DNA of 64,000 nucleotides from contig NZ_PYWA01000002.1 in NCBI RefSeq assembly GCF_003056335.1, forward strand, positions 372,001 to 436,000, read 5' to 3'. Of the stretch, positions 7,468-16,844 are shown in pieces. The notes beneath the pieces are model-generated. The model was not told the origin of the DNA and made no database searches. It saw nothing but the letters and a program-made list of their open reading frames with translations. Every line of letters begins with the position of its first letter. Within the stretch, counting starts at the first letter, position 1. Origin of the DNA: Paracoccus indicus. Its GTDB lineage: Bacteria > Pseudomonadota > Alphaproteobacteria > Rhodobacterales > Rhodobacteraceae. Both the position numbers and the translations under genes were made by a program.

Positions 7468-8919
7468 ATGGTCTCGCGTGTCATTCCGGTCGAAGACTTC
7501 GACCTCGTGATCTTTGGCGCCACGGGCGACCTGGCGCATCGCAAGATTTTGCCGGGGCTTTTCCGGCGCTTCAGGGCGGGCCAGTTCCCGGCCACCAGCC
7601 GCATCATCGGGGCTGCTCGGACCGAACAGGACGACGATGCCTTCCGCGCCGAGGCCTCAAAGGCCATCTGCGAATTCGCCAAGGTCGCACAGGACGATCC
7701 GCAGCTGACGCAGTTCCTTGAGCTGCTGGGCTATGTCCCCATCGACGCGCGCGGCGAAGGCGGCTGGAAGGAGCTGAAGTCGCGGATGCGCAAGGGTGCC
7801 GTCCATGCCTTCTATTTCTCGGTCGCGCCGGCGCTGTTCGGCGACATCGCGGAACGGCTGGCCGGTCACGGCATCGCCGATGACGACAGCCGCATCGTGG
7901 TGGAAAAACCCTTCGGCCGCGATCTGGCCTCGGCCCGGGCACTGAACGACACGTTGGCCCAGCATTTCCACGAACAGCAGATCTATCGGATCGACCATTA
8001 TCTGGGCAAGGAAACCGTCCAGAACCTGATGGCCGTCCGCTTTGCAAATATCCTGTTCGAGCCGCTGTGGAACGCCCAGTTCATCGACCACGTCCAGATC
8101 ACGGTCGCCGAAACCGTCGGCGTCGCCGGGCGCGGCAGCTATTACGACAAGTCCGGCGCGATCCGCGACATGGTGCAGAACCACATGATGCAACTTCTGT
8201 GCCTGATCGCGATGGAGCCGCCCTATCACTTCGACCCCGATGCCGTGCGGGACGAGAAACTGAAGGTCATCCGCGCGCTGGAGCCTGTCGAACCCGCCGA
8301 TATCGTGCGCGGTCAGTATCAGGGCGAAGAGGGGGCCACCGGCTATCTGGAAGATGCCGAGGATCCGGATTCGCGCACCGAAAGCTATGTCGCGATGAAG
8401 GTGCGCATCTCGAACTGGCGCTGGCAGGGCACGCCCTTCTACCTGCGCACCGGCAAGAAGCTGCGCTCGCGCACCAGCGAAATCGCGATCACCTTCAAGG
8501 AGCCGCCGCATTCGATCTTCGACGACAGCGGCACGCCCAAGGCGAACGAGCTGGTCATCCGCCTTCAGCCGAACGAGGGCATGAACATGAAGGTGATGAT
8601 CAAGGAGCCCGGTCCCGGCGGCATGCGCCTGGTCCAGGTGCCGCTGGACATGTCATTCGCCGATGCCCTGGGGCCGGAAGGCGCCGACATGCCCGACGCC
8701 TATGAACGCCTGATCATGGATGTGATCCGTGGCAACCAGACCCTGTTCATGCGTGGAGACGAGGTCGAGGCTGCCTGGGCCTGGACCGATCCGATCATCA
8801 ATGCCTGGGAAGACAGCAAACGCAAGCCCGAGCCCTACGACGCCGGTTCCTCGGGCCCCGAGGAGGCGCTGCGCCTGATGCACCGCGACAACCGCCGCTG
8901 GAGGGAGATCCGCTCATGA
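7468..8919 (+). CDS. zwf: Glucose-6-phosphate 1-dehydrogenase
   Basis: Zwf oxidises glucose-6-phosphate to 6-phosphogluconolactone with NAD(P)+, feeding the Entner-Doudoroff and pentose phosphate routes. The 483-residue protein shows the nucleotide-binding GATGDLAHRKILPGLF near the N-terminus, the VEKPFGRDL segment and the active-site signature RIDHYLGKE. The start is ATG 7468, preceded by an ideal AAGGAGG at 7456-7462. The open frame upstream to 7414 crosses the promoter and is not coding. It is first gene of zwf-pgl-pgi and its stop overlaps the pgl start in ATGA. Confidence 0.97.
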   Translation: MVSRVIPVEDFDLVIFGATGDLAHRKILPGLFRRFRAGQFPATSRIIGAARTEQDDDAFRAEASKAICEFAKVAQDDPQLTQFLELLGYVPIDARGEGGWKELKSRMRKGAVHAFYFSVAPALFGDIAERLAGHGIADDDSRIVVEKPFGRDLASARALNDTLAQHFHEQQIYRIDHYLGKETVQNLMAVRFANILFEPLWNAQFIDHVQITVAETVGVAGRGSYYDKSGAIRDMVQNHMMQLLCLIAMEPPYHFDPDAVRDEKLKVIRALEPVEPADIVRGQYQGEEGATGYLEDAEDPDSRTESYVAMKVRISNWRWQGTPFYLRTGKKLRSRTSEIAITFKEPPHSIFDDSGTPKANELVIRLQPNEGMNMKVMIKEPGPGGMRLVQVPLDMSFADALGPEGADMPDAYERLIMDVIRGNQTLFMRGDEVEAAWAWTDPIINAWEDSKRKPEPYDAGSSGPEEALRLMHRDNRRWREIRS

Positions 8920-9593
8920 CCATGCAGTTCAAGGAATATCCCGATCGGGAAATGCTGGCCCTGTCGCTGGCCGATCAGCTGTCGTCGCAGCTGACGCAGC
9001 ATTTGCGCGGGCACGATGGCGCGACGCTCTGCGTGCCGGGTGGAACCTCGCCCGCGCCGGTCTTCGAGACGCTTTCGGGCGCCGATCTCGACTGGGGCCG
9101 TGTGACCGTGGTTCTGGGCGACGAACGGTGGGTGGACGGCGATCACAAGCGGTCGAACAGCCGCCTGCTGCGCCGTCACCTGCTGAAGGACAAGGCGGCC
9201 GCGGCGGATTACATCGACCTCTATACGGGCGATGCCGCGCCCGACATGGCGACCGAGGGGCTGGCGCAGCGCCTGCAGCCGCATCTGCCGCTGACCGTGG
9301 CGCTGCTGGGCATGGGCAACGACATGCATACCGCCAGCCTCTTCCCCGGTGCCGATCACCTCGAGGCGGCGATGGCCGCCGATGCACCCCCCGTCATGGC
9401 GATCCGCGCCGATGGCGCCGAAGAGCCGCGCATCACCCTGACCCGCCCGATCCTGGCCGATGCGATTAACATCCACGTGCTGATCATGGGCCCCGAAAAG
9501 CGCGAGGCGCTGGAACGCGCGCAGAAGCTTTCGCCGATCGAGGCGCCGATCCGCGCCTTCCTCGATGCCGCCACCGTCCATTGGGCCGAATGA
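8916..9593 (+). CDS. pgl: 6-phosphogluconolactonase
   Basis: Pgl hydrolyses 6-phosphogluconolactone made by Zwf to 6-phosphogluconate, the substrate of Edd. The 225-residue protein has the SugarP isomerase-like motifs of the family: [32 protein letters not shown] and [17 protein letters not shown]. In the last, the usual HTASLFP is kept. It is translationally coupled to zwf (ATGA), with GAGGGAG at 8901-8907 as ribosome binding site. A second in-frame ATG lies at 8922. The gene sits between zwf and pgi as in many Rhodobacteraceae. Confidence 0.95.
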   Translation: MTMQFKEYPDREMLALSLADQLSSQLTQHLRGHDGATLCVPGGTSPAPVFETLSGADLDWGRVTVVLGDERWVDGDHKRSNSRLLRRHLLKDKAAAADYIDLYTGDAAPDMATEGLAQRLQPHLPLTVALLGMGNDMHTASLFPGADHLEAAMAADAPPVMAIRADGAEEPRITLTRPILADAINIHVLIMGPEKREALERAQKLSPIEAPIRAFLDAATVHWAE

Positions 9594-9606
9594 ACTAAGG
9601 ATGAGC

Positions 9607-11220
9607 ATGATGTCCGACAACTGGACCCTTCTGAATTCCCACCGCCGGTCGCAGGGCGATCTGCGCATCGAGGCGCTGTTCGCCGAGGATACCGATCGCG
9701 CGACGGCCTTCAGCACCAGCGCCGACGGTCTGGTCTTCGACTGGTCCAAGACCAGCATCGACGCCAAGGCCCGCGACCTGCTGCTGGACCTGGCCCGCGA
9801 CGCCGCCGTCGAGGACCGCCGCGAGGCGATGTTCACCGGTCAGCGCATCAACGAAACTGAAGACCGCGCCGTGCTGCATACCGCGCTGCGCAACCTCTCG
9901 GGCAGCGTGACGGTGGACGGACAGGACGTGATGCCCGCCGTGCGCGACACCCACGCCCGCATGACCGCGTTTTCGCGTGACGTCCGGTCCGGGGCCTTCA
10001 CGGGGCAGGGCGGCAAGATCACCGATGTCGTCAACATCGGCATCGGCGGGTCCGACCTTGGGCCCTATATGGCAGTGCTGGCGCTGGCACCCTATCACGA
10101 CGGGCCGCGCACGCATTTCGTCAGCAACGTCGATGGCGCCGATATCGCCGACACGCTGAAGGGGCTGGACCCGACGACGACGCTGGTGATCGTCGCATCC
10201 AAAACCTTCACCACCATCGAGACAATGACCAACGCCAAGACCGCCCGCGACTGGATGGCGGCATCGGTCGATGAACCGGGCGCGCAATTCGTGGCCCTGT
10301 CGACCGCCGCCGCCAAGGCCGCCGATTTCGGCATCTCGGCCGAGCGTGTCTTCGGGTTCGAGGATTGGGTCGGCGGGCGCTATTCCGTTTGGGGTCCGAT
10401 CGGCCTGTCGCTGATGCTGGCGATCGGCGACGAGGGCTTCGATCAGTTCCTGGCGGGCGGCGCGGCCATGGACGCCCATTTCCGCAAGGCACCGCTGGCG
10501 GAAAACCTGCCGGTGATGCTGGCGCTGACGGGCATCTGGAACCATCAGGTCTGCGGCTATCCGACCCGCGCGGTGCTGCCCTATGACAACCGCCTGCTGC
10601 GTCTGCCCGCCTATCTGCAGCAGCTCGAGATGGAATCGAACGGCAAGCGCGTCGCCATGGACGGCAGCGATCTGGAGGTCGTTTCGGGGCCCGTGGTCTG
10701 GGGCGAACCCGGCACCAACGGCCAGCACGCCTTCTATCAGCTGATCCACCAAGGCACGACGCCGGTCCCCTGCGAGTTCATTCTGGCGGCCAAGGGCCAT
10801 GAACCCGACCTTGCGCATCACCACATCCTGCTGGCCGCGAACTGCCTTGCGCAGTCCGAGGCGCTGATGCGCGGCCGCAGCCTGGACGAGGCGCGCGCCC
10901 TGATGGAAGCCAAGGGGCTGGAAGGGGCCGAATTGGAACGCCAGGCACGTCACCGCGTCTTCCCCGGCAACCGCCCCTCGACGACGCTGCTGGTCGAAAA
11001 GCTGACGCCCTATGTGCTGGGCCAGATCGTGGCGCTTTACGAACATCGCGTCTTTGTCGAAGGCGTCATTCTGGGCATCAACAGCTTCGACCAATGGGGC
11101 GTGGAACTGGGCAAGGAACTGGCGCTGAAGGTGGAACCCCTGCTGAAGGGGCAGGACGCGCCGGGGCATGATCCCTCGACGCTCAAGCTTGCCTCGCTGA
11201 TCGTGGCCGCGCGCGGCTGA
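9607..11220 (+). CDS. pgi: Glucose-6-phosphate isomerase
   Basis: Pgi interconverts glucose-6-phosphate and fructose-6-phosphate. Phosphofructokinase is often absent in this group, so it mainly recycles fructose-6-phosphate into the Entner-Doudoroff route. The roughly 537-residue product shows [51 protein letters not shown] and [12 protein letters not shown], all standard for the family. ATGs at 9601, 9607 and 9610 are in frame. AAGGAT at 9597-9602 gives workable spacing to 9607 or 9610 but not to 9601. It follows pgl after 7-13 bases and is the last gene of the operon. Confidence 0.95.
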   Translation: MMSDNWTLLNSHRRSQGDLRIEALFAEDTDRATAFSTSADGLVFDWSKTSIDAKARDLLLDLARDAAVEDRREAMFTGQRINETEDRAVLHTALRNLSGSVTVDGQDVMPAVRDTHARMTAFSRDVRSGAFTGQGGKITDVVNIGIGGSDLGPYMAVLALAPYHDGPRTHFVSNVDGADIADTLKGLDPTTTLVIVASKTFTTIETMTNAKTARDWMAASVDEPGAQFVALSTAAAKAADFGISAERVFGFEDWVGGRYSVWGPIGLSLMLAIGDEGFDQFLAGGAAMDAHFRKAPLAENLPVMLALTGIWNHQVCGYPTRAVLPYDNRLLRLPAYLQQLEMESNGKRVAMDGSDLEVVSGPVVWGEPGTNGQHAFYQLIHQGTTPVPCEFILAAKGHEPDLAHHHILLAANCLAQSEALMRGRSLDEARALMEAKGLEGAELERQARHRVFPGNRPSTTLLVEKLTPYVLGQIVALYEHRVFVEGVILGINSFDQWGVELGKELALKVEPLLKGQDAPGHDPSTLKLASLIVAARG

Positions 11221-11300
11221 CGGTCGGCGCAACAAGTTGACGGCTTTTCCTTTGCCGTCCGAACAGCTAGGGTCGGCCCCGCAAAAACAGGGGGCCGATC

Positions 11301-12353
11301 ATGGCGTTTTTCTCGAAACTGCGCGAACGACTTGGCAGGTCTTCGACGAAGATCAGCTCGGATCTGGATGAGATCGTTGCCGAGGCACCGGAACCTGCGG
11401 CACCTGCCGCCGCGCCGGTCGAAAACCTGATCGACGAGGCCCCCGCGCCGACCCCTGCGCCAAGCGCCACGCCTGGTCTGGTCGGGCGTCTGTTCGGCAG
11501 GACCCCGCAGCCCGAAGAACCCCGCCGCGCGCTGGACGACGCGATGCTGGAAGACCTCGAGGATATGCTGGTGCAGGCCGATCTGGGCGTGGAAACCGCC
11601 CTTCGGGTCAGCGCCAATATCGCCGAAGGCCGCATGGGGCGTCGCGTCTCCTCGACCGAGCTGAAGGAGCTGCTGGCCACCGAGGTCGCCCGCATCCTTG
11701 CCCCCGTGGCCCGCCCCCTGCCGATCTATGCCAAGAAGCCGCAGGTCGTGCTGGTCGTGGGCGTGAATGGTGCGGGCAAGACCACCACCATCGGCAAGCT
11801 GGCCAGCCAGTTCCGGGCGGCGGGGAAATCCGTGGTCATCGCGGCGGGCGATACCTTCCGCGCGGCGGCGGTCGAACAACTGCAGGTCTGGGGCGACCGT
11901 GCGGGCGTGCCGGTCATGGTCGCGCCCCACGGCAGCGATCCCGCCAGCCTGGCCTGGGACGCGATGACCAAGGCCGAGGCCGATGGCGCAGACCTTCTGA
12001 TGATCGACACCGCCGGACGCCTGCAGAACCGCCAGGACCTGATGGAGGAGCTGGCCAAGATCGTCCGCGTCATCCGCAAGAAGGACCCCGAGGCGCCGCA
12101 CAACACCCTGCTGGTGCTGGACGCCACGACCGGCCAGAACGCGCTGAACCAGGTCGAGACCTTCCGCAAGCTGGCCGATGTCTCGGGGTTGGTGATGACC
12201 AAGCTGGACGGGACCGCGCGCGGTGGCGTGCTGGTGGCGCTGGCCGACCGCTTCGGCCTGCCGATCCATGCCATTGGTGTGGGCGAACAGATCGACGATC
12301 TGGATGCCTTCGACGCGCGGGACTTCGCCCGCGCGCTGGTCGGGCTGTCCTAG
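11301..12353 (+). CDS. ftsY: Signal recognition particle receptor FtsY
   Basis: FtsY docks SRP-ribosome complexes at the inner membrane for cotranslational insertion of membrane proteins. The 350-residue protein has a Pro/Ala-rich acidic N-terminal A domain (about residues 15-75), an N domain and a GTPase G domain. Visible motifs are G1 GVNGAGKTTT (about 154-163), GDTFRAAAVEQL, DTAGRLQ and TKLDGTARGG. The acidic region is short compared with E. coli FtsY, as is common in alphaproteobacteria. A TTGACG at 11237-11242 upstream might be a -35 box. It converges with the GlxA-type regulator, sharing CTAG at the stops. Confidence 0.96.
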   Translation: MAFFSKLRERLGRSSTKISSDLDEIVAEAPEPAAPAAAPVENLIDEAPAPTPAPSATPGLVGRLFGRTPQPEEPRRALDDAMLEDLEDMLVQADLGVETALRVSANIAEGRMGRRVSSTELKELLATEVARILAPVARPLPIYAKKPQVVLVVGVNGAGKTTTIGKLASQFRAAGKSVVIAAGDTFRAAAVEQLQVWGDRAGVPVMVAPHGSDPASLAWDAMTKAEADGADLLMIDTAGRLQNRQDLMEELAKIVRVIRKKDPEAPHNTLLVLDATTGQNALNQVETFRKLADVSGLVMTKLDGTARGGVLVALADRFGLPIHAIGVGEQIDDLDAFDARDFARALVGLS

Positions 12354-13330
12354 ACCACAGGAACCGAGGATGTCCCCCGTTCGCGATAGGGCGTGCTGCC
12401 ATATTGCGCGCGGTAGCATTTCGAGAAATGCGAGGGGCTGGAAAACCCCGAGGCCAGCGCGATCTCGATGATCGACATCTCGGTCTGCATCAGCAGGTTG
12501 CGGGCGCGGGCCAGTCGCGTCTCCATGTAGTATCGCTTGGGGCTGCGGTTCAGGTATCGCCGGAACAGCCGCTCCAGCTGGCGGGTGGACATGCCGGCGT
12601 CCAGCGCAAGCTGCGCGGGGCTGATCGGGTCTTCAAGGTTCGCCTCCATCCGCGCGATGACGGCGGCAAGGCGGGGATGGCGCACGCCGATGCGGGTCGG
12701 GATCGACAGGCGCTGGCGGTCCTGTTCGGTGCGGATGGCGGTGTGCAGCATCTGGTCGGCCACGTCGGCGGCAAGGGCATCGCCATGCGCCTCGGCGATC
12801 AGATGCAGGATCAGATCGATGGAACTGGTCCCGCCCGCCGCTGTCAGCCGGTTGCCGTCATGCACGAAGACGGAGCGGAACAGATCGACCTCGGGGAAGG
12901 CCTCGGCAAAACCGTCGTGGTTTTCCCAGTGGATCGTGGCCTTGCGCCCGTCCAGCAGACCCGCCTCGGCCAGGATCCATGCGCCCGTGCAGACCGCCCC
13001 CATGGAAGCACCCCCACGCGCCTGCCTGCGCAGCCATGCCAGAACGGGGCGCGTGGCTTCGCGTGCGATCTCGGTGCCGCCGCAGACGATCACGACCTCG
13101 TCCCGGCCCGGCGGCGGGGCATCGCCCTCCAGCCCCCCGTCCAGCACGACCCGCGCGCCGTTGGAACAGACCGACATGTCGCCCCGCGCCCCCACCAGCC
13201 GCCAGTCGTAGAGCGTCGCCCCTGCGGCGCGGTTCGCCAGCCGCAGCGGCTCGATCGCGGCGGTAAAGGGCAGCATGGTGAAACGGTCCAGCAGCAGGAA
13301 GGTGAAGCGGCGCGGTTTGTCGGTTGCCAT
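12350..13330 (-). CDS. GlxA-family AraC-type transcriptional regulator
   Basis: A 326-residue regulator with an N-terminal DJ-1/PfpI-like domain (about residues 8-170, with CGGTEIA, GAVCTGAWILAEAGLLDG and ATIHWEN) and a C-terminal AraC pair of helix-turn-helix motifs (about 215-315, ending IIEIALASGFSSPSHFSKCY). This architecture is shared with GbdR and CdhR, which respond to glycine betaine or carnitine. That effector class is possible but not shown. The start MATDKPRRF fits the family. The frame stays open upstream but overlaps the 5' region of the DAHP synthase gene on the other strand. It is divergent from that gene and convergent with ftsY. No betaine catabolic gene is in the window. Confidence 0.88.
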   Translation of the reverse strand: MATDKPRRFTFLLLDRFTMLPFTAAIEPLRLANRAAGATLYDWRLVGARGDMSVCSNGARVVLDGGLEGDAPPPGRDEVVIVCGGTEIAREATRPVLAWLRRQARGGASMGAVCTGAWILAEAGLLDGRKATIHWENHDGFAEAFPEVDLFRSVFVHDGNRLTAAGGTSSIDLILHLIAEAHGDALAADVADQMLHTAIRTEQDRQRLSIPTRIGVRHPRLAAVIARMEANLEDPISPAQLALDAGMSTRQLERLFRRYLNRSPKRYYMETRLARARNLLMQTEMSIIEIALASGFSSPSHFSKCYRAQYGSTPYRERGTSSVPVV

Positions 13331-13499
13331 GGGCTTGTCTTCGCAAGGGATTTCGCCGCTCACCCAAACAGGGATTAGCCGCCACGGCAAGCGTTCGTGC
13401 GCCATCCCCCGAAAGGCTGATGAAGCGGACGGCAGGGTCTTTCCCTGACCGGTCATTGCGACTATACAAATCCGACCATTTTTCCAAGGAGCGCAGGAC

Positions 13500-14909
13500 A
13501 TGACGCAGGATATCCGCAAGACCGCCGCCACCCAAAGCTGGGACAAGGCCGGCTGGCGTGCCTATCCGCGCGTCCAGATGCCGGATTATCTTGATCCCGC
13601 CGCATTGGAGGCGGTCGAATCGCAACTGCGCCGCTATCCCCCGCTGGTCTTCGCCGGCGAGGCGCGCCGCCTGAAATCACAGTTGGCCGATGTGGCCGCA
13701 GGGCGCGGCTTCCTGCTGCAGGGCGGCGATTGCGCCGAAAGCTTCGGCGAATTCAGCGCCGACAACCTGCGCGACACCTTCAAGGTGATCCTGCAGATGG
13801 CCGTCGTTCTGACTTGGGGCGCGCAAATGCCCGTGGTCAAGGTCGGTCGCATGGCGGGCCAGTTCGCCAAGCCGCGCAGCGCCCCGACCGAGACCATCGG
13901 CGGGACCGAGTTGCCCAGCTATCGCGGCGACATCATCAACGGCTTCGACTTCACCGCCGAGGCCCGCATCCCCGATCCGCAGCGCATGCTGTCGGCCTAT
14001 ACCCAAGCCGCGGCCTCGCTGAACCTGCTTCGGGCCTTCTCGACCGGCGGCTTCGCGGACATGCACCGCGTCCAGAGCTGGATCGCCGATTTCGTCGGTG
14101 GCCCCGAAGCTGCCAAATACCGCGAGATCGCGGGCCGCATCAGCGATGCGATGGCCTTCATGCAGGCGGCGGGCGTGAATTCGGACACGGCGCATCAGCT
14201 GTCCAAGGTCGATTTCTACACCAGCCACGAGGCCCTGCTTCTGGAATACGAAGAGGCGCTGGCACGGGTCGATTCGACCTCGGGTCTGCCGGTGGCGGGT
14301 TCGGGTCACATGATCTGGATCGGCGACCGCACCCGTCAGCCCGACGGGGCGCATGTCGAATTCTGCCGCGGCGTGCAGAACCCGATCGGCCTGAAATGCG
14401 GTCCCTCGACCACCGCCGAGGACCTGAAGGTGCTGATGGCCAAGCTGAACCCCGAAAACGAGGCGGGCCGCCTGACCCTGATCGCGCGCTTCGGCGCCGG
14501 CAAGGTCGGCGATCACCTGCCGCGCCTGGTCCAGGCCGTTCAGGAAGAGGGCGCGAATGTCGTCTGGTCCTGCGACCCGATGCACGGCAACGTCATCAAG
14601 TCCTCGACCGGCTACAAGACCCGCGCCTTCGATTCGATCCTGCGCGAGGTCCGCGAATTCTTCGCCATCCACAAGGCCGAGGGCACGATCCCCGGCGGCG
14701 TGCATTTCGAGATGACCGGCAAGGATGTGACCGAATGCACCGGCGGCGTTCGCGCCGTCACCGATGAGGACCTGTCGGATCGCTATCACACCGCTTGCGA
14801 TCCGCGCCTGAACGCCAGCCAGTCGCTGGAACTGGCCTTCCTGGTGGCCGAGGAACTGCGCGCGCGCCGCGAAGGCGCCGCCGCCGATCTGGCCGCCAAG
14901 GCGGTCTGA
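13500..14909 (+). CDS. Class II 3-deoxy-7-phosphoheptulonate (DAHP) synthase
   Basis: This enzyme condenses phosphoenolpyruvate and erythrose-4-phosphate, the first step of the shikimate pathway. The 469-residue plant/Mycobacterium-like class II type is clear from [14 protein letters not shown] (metal-ligand Cys), [42 protein letters not shown] and [21 protein letters not shown] lies upstream of ATG 13500. A -10-like TATACA is at 13463-13468 without a convincing -35. Two further shikimate genes, aroK and aroB, lie 8 kb downstream. A perfect terminator follows the stop. Confidence 0.95.
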   Translation: MTQDIRKTAATQSWDKAGWRAYPRVQMPDYLDPAALEAVESQLRRYPPLVFAGEARRLKSQLADVAAGRGFLLQGGDCAESFGEFSADNLRDTFKVILQMAVVLTWGAQMPVVKVGRMAGQFAKPRSAPTETIGGTELPSYRGDIINGFDFTAEARIPDPQRMLSAYTQAAASLNLLRAFSTGGFADMHRVQSWIADFVGGPEAAKYREIAGRISDAMAFMQAAGVNSDTAHQLSKVDFYTSHEALLLEYEEALARVDSTSGLPVAGSGHMIWIGDRTRQPDGAHVEFCRGVQNPIGLKCGPSTTAEDLKVLMAKLNPENEAGRLTLIARFGAGKVGDHLPRLVQAVQEEGANVVWSCDPMHGNVIKSSTGYKTRAFDSILREVREFFAIHKAEGTIPGGVHFEMTGKDVTECTGGVRAVTDEDLSDRYHTACDPRLNASQSLELAFLVAEELRARREGAAADLAAKAV

Positions 14910-14929
14910 TCACCGGACGGGATGAACGA

Positions 14930-14957
14930 AAAGGCCCGGGGGAAACCCCGGGCCTTT
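14930..14957. terminator. Strong hairpin terminator after DAHP synthase
   Basis: A perfect 12-bp stem AAAGGCCCGGGG / CCCCGGGCCTTT closes a GAAA tetraloop. It lies between convergent genes (stops at 14909 and 14964) and can work in both directions, with short T and A runs forming the stem base. Confidence 0.85.
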
Positions 14958-14963
14958 GTCGTG

Positions 14964-15836
14964 TCAGCGCTTCCAGCGGCGGTGGATCCAGAACCACTGG
15001 TCCATGTGCTGCCGGACAAGCTGTTCCAGATCGTCGTTCAGCGCCTGCATCATCCGGCGTGGTTCGTCATGTTCGATGGGCGCGCCGACATGAACACTAA
15101 AGCTGAGGCCATCAGGCTGCCGGATCGCGGCAATGGGGACCAGCAGGGCCTCGTATCGTTTGGCCAGTTCCGCAGGCGTCAGCACCGTGCGCGAGGGCAG
15201 ATCAAAGAACCGCAGCTCGGCCCCGTCATGGGCGAATTGGTCGAAGCCAAGCGCCAGCCAGCCGCCGCCCCGCAGGAACCGCAGCATCGCGGCCAGCCCG
15301 GAGCGGCCCCGCGGAAAAACCGGCTCGGCGATGGCGGTGATGGCTGGGACGTAATGGCGGTTGAAGGCCTCGTTGTTCATGGGGCGATAAAGCGCGCCGA
15401 CCGGCCAGCCGCGTCCCGACAGTGCCGCCCGCATCGCGTCGTAATTCCCGAAATGCGCGCAACCCAGAATGACGGGCCGCCCGGTTTCGAAGGCGTTCTC
15501 CAGATCGGAAAGGCCGGGCCCTTCAAGCGGATCGGCCTGATGGATGCGGGCGGTAAACTGATCGCCGGAGTAGATCTCGGCCAGCGAACGACCGGCATTG
15601 TCGGGAACGCGGCGGACCAGATCCTCGACCTCGGCATCGGACAGGTCGGGGCGGGCAAGGCGCAGGTTGTCGCGGATGCGCCGCCGCCAGCCCGCCACGG
15701 GTGCGATCAGATGCGAAAACACCCAGCCAATCGTGGGGATGCGACGCTCATAGGGCAGCAGGCGGGCCAGCCCCATAATGGCCAGAAAGGCCGCGTTTCC
15801 GATGCGATCCACCAGCGCGGGTTTGTCGTCCGGCAT
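14964..15836 (-). CDS. Lysophospholipid acyltransferase family protein (LpxL/HtrB-like)
   Basis: A 290-residue protein of the lauroyl/myristoyl acyltransferase family, which adds secondary acyl chains to lipid A or acylates related lipids at the inner membrane. The catalytic HX4D motif is H128-FGNY-D133 within ILGCAHFGNYD, and a weakly hydrophobic N-terminal segment (about 13-27) may anchor it. Family members of this short type in Rhodobacteraceae may instead acylate ornithine or other lipids, so the substrate is open. ATG complementing 15834-15836 overlaps the stop of the upstream EamA gene (ATGA), indicating one operon. Confidence 0.82.
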   Translation of the reverse strand: MPDDKPALVDRIGNAAFLAIMGLARLLPYERRIPTIGWVFSHLIAPVAGWRRRIRDNLRLARPDLSDAEVEDLVRRVPDNAGRSLAEIYSGDQFTARIHQADPLEGPGLSDLENAFETGRPVILGCAHFGNYDAMRAALSGRGWPVGALYRPMNNEAFNRHYVPAITAIAEPVFPRGRSGLAAMLRFLRGGGWLALGFDQFAHDGAELRFFDLPSRTVLTPAELAKRYEALLVPIAAIRQPDGLSFSVHVGAPIEHDEPRRMMQALNDDLEQLVRQHMDQWFWIHRRWKR

Positions 15837-16756
15837 CACGCCTCCTTTGTGATACGGGCCTCGCGGGACCAGACATAAAGACCGGCCGTCACGATAATCG
15901 CCGCCCCCGCGATGGTCCAGCCGTCGGGCAACTGACCGAAGAACAACCAGCCCCAGACCCCTGCCCAGATCAGACCGGTATAGCCGAAGGGCGCCAGAAC
16001 CCCCGCCTCAGCAGCGCTGAAGGCGCGGACCAGCAGGTACTGGCTGGCGGTGCCGAAGATGCCCAGCAGGACGAATGCCCAGATGTCGCCCGCGGCGATC
16101 GGCTGCCAGAAGAAGGGCACGATCAGGCTGGTGATGGTGGTGCCCACCACTGCCGACCACATGACCGAGGTCGCCACCGAATCCGCCCGCACGATCCGCG
16201 TCAGAAGCGCCCCGGCCGCGAATGTGCAGGCCCCCGCCAAGGGCAACAGGGCCGCTGGCTGAAAGACGCCAAGCCCGGGCCGAATGATGATCAGCGCACC
16301 GATCAGGGCCACCACGATCCCGGCGACGCGCCTCGGGCCGATGGATTCGCCCAGAAACAGGGCCGCCCCAAGCGTGATAAGAACAGGGTTCAGATCCATG
16401 ATCGCCGTCGCCTCGGCCAATCCGATGTATTGCAGTGACGTAAAGAACAGCCCGACCGAGCCCAACTGCATCAGCGCCCGCCCCAACTGCATGGCAGGCT
16501 GCCGCGTGCGCATCAAAGGCACCATGCGATGCCGGAAGATCGCCGCGAAGATCAGCAGGTTGCCGACAAAGCGCATCCAGATGACCTGGGCGGGATGATA
16601 GCTTTGGGTCAGATGCTTGGCCGTCGCATCCATCAGCGTGAAGCCTAGGATGGCCGCCAGCAGCAGGGCGATGCCCCGCGCGTGGTCGGATCGCGGTTGC
16701 CGCAACCCGTCCCTTTCGCGTCCCATCAGCGCTGATGCGCGCGCAAGCACCCGCAT
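15836..16756 (-). CDS. EamA/DMT-family transporter
   Basis: A roughly 306-residue inner-membrane protein with about ten hydrophobic segments arranged as two EamA repeats. The first runs from about IALLLAAILGFTLMDATAK, the second begins near LLPLAGACTFAAGALL. Members of the drug/metabolite transporter superfamily export amino acids, nucleobases or other small metabolites. The substrate here is unknown. A second start (ATG complementing 16724-16726) would remove ten residues and cannot be excluded, since neither start has a good ribosome binding site. It is coupled to the acyltransferase gene by an ATGA overlap, but a functional link is not evident. Confidence 0.85.
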   Translation of the reverse strand: MRVLARASALMGRERDGLRQPRSDHARGIALLLAAILGFTLMDATAKHLTQSYHPAQVIWMRFVGNLLIFAAIFRHRMVPLMRTRQPAMQLGRALMQLGSVGLFFTSLQYIGLAEATAIMDLNPVLITLGAALFLGESIGPRRVAGIVVALIGALIIIRPGLGVFQPAALLPLAGACTFAAGALLTRIVRADSVATSVMWSAVVGTTITSLIVPFFWQPIAAGDIWAFVLLGIFGTASQYLLVRAFSAAEAGVLAPFGYTGLIWAGVWGWLFFGQLPDGWTIAGAAIIVTAGLYVWSREARITKEA

Positions 16757-16772
16757 CAGCGTGAAAGATCAC

Positions 16773-16823
16773 GGGTATCCGGACAAGCCGGAAGCGCAGG
16801 CTTCTCGGTTGTCCAAATACCCC
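16773..16823. terminator. Long imperfect inverted repeat after tkt
   Basis: GGGTATCCGGACAA at the left pairs with TTGTCCAAATACCC at the right (two mismatches), with a further imperfect GCCGGAAGC/GCTTCTCGG inner stem. It lies just downstream of the tkt stop and upstream of the EamA gene on the same strand, so it may attenuate or end tkt transcription. There is no T-run. It contains the 22-base repeat at 16801-16822. Confidence 0.45.
16801..16822 (-). repeat. Short intergenic repeat, copy 1 (3' side of tkt)
   Basis: On the minus strand this reads GGGTATTTGGACAACCGAGAAG. It matches 20 of 22 bases with 48680-48701. Both copies lie just downstream of a gene's stop codon, in the transcribed orientation, and next to or inside a hairpin. 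Confidence 0.55.
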
Positions 16824-16844
16824 CGCCGGAGGCGGAAAGTCGCG

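Noticed and set aside
14930-14957. Perfect GC-rich dyad considered as a repeat element or operator
   Set aside because: It lies between convergent stops with A/T at the stem base and a GAAA tetraloop, so a terminator explains it. No second copy of the sequence was noticed.
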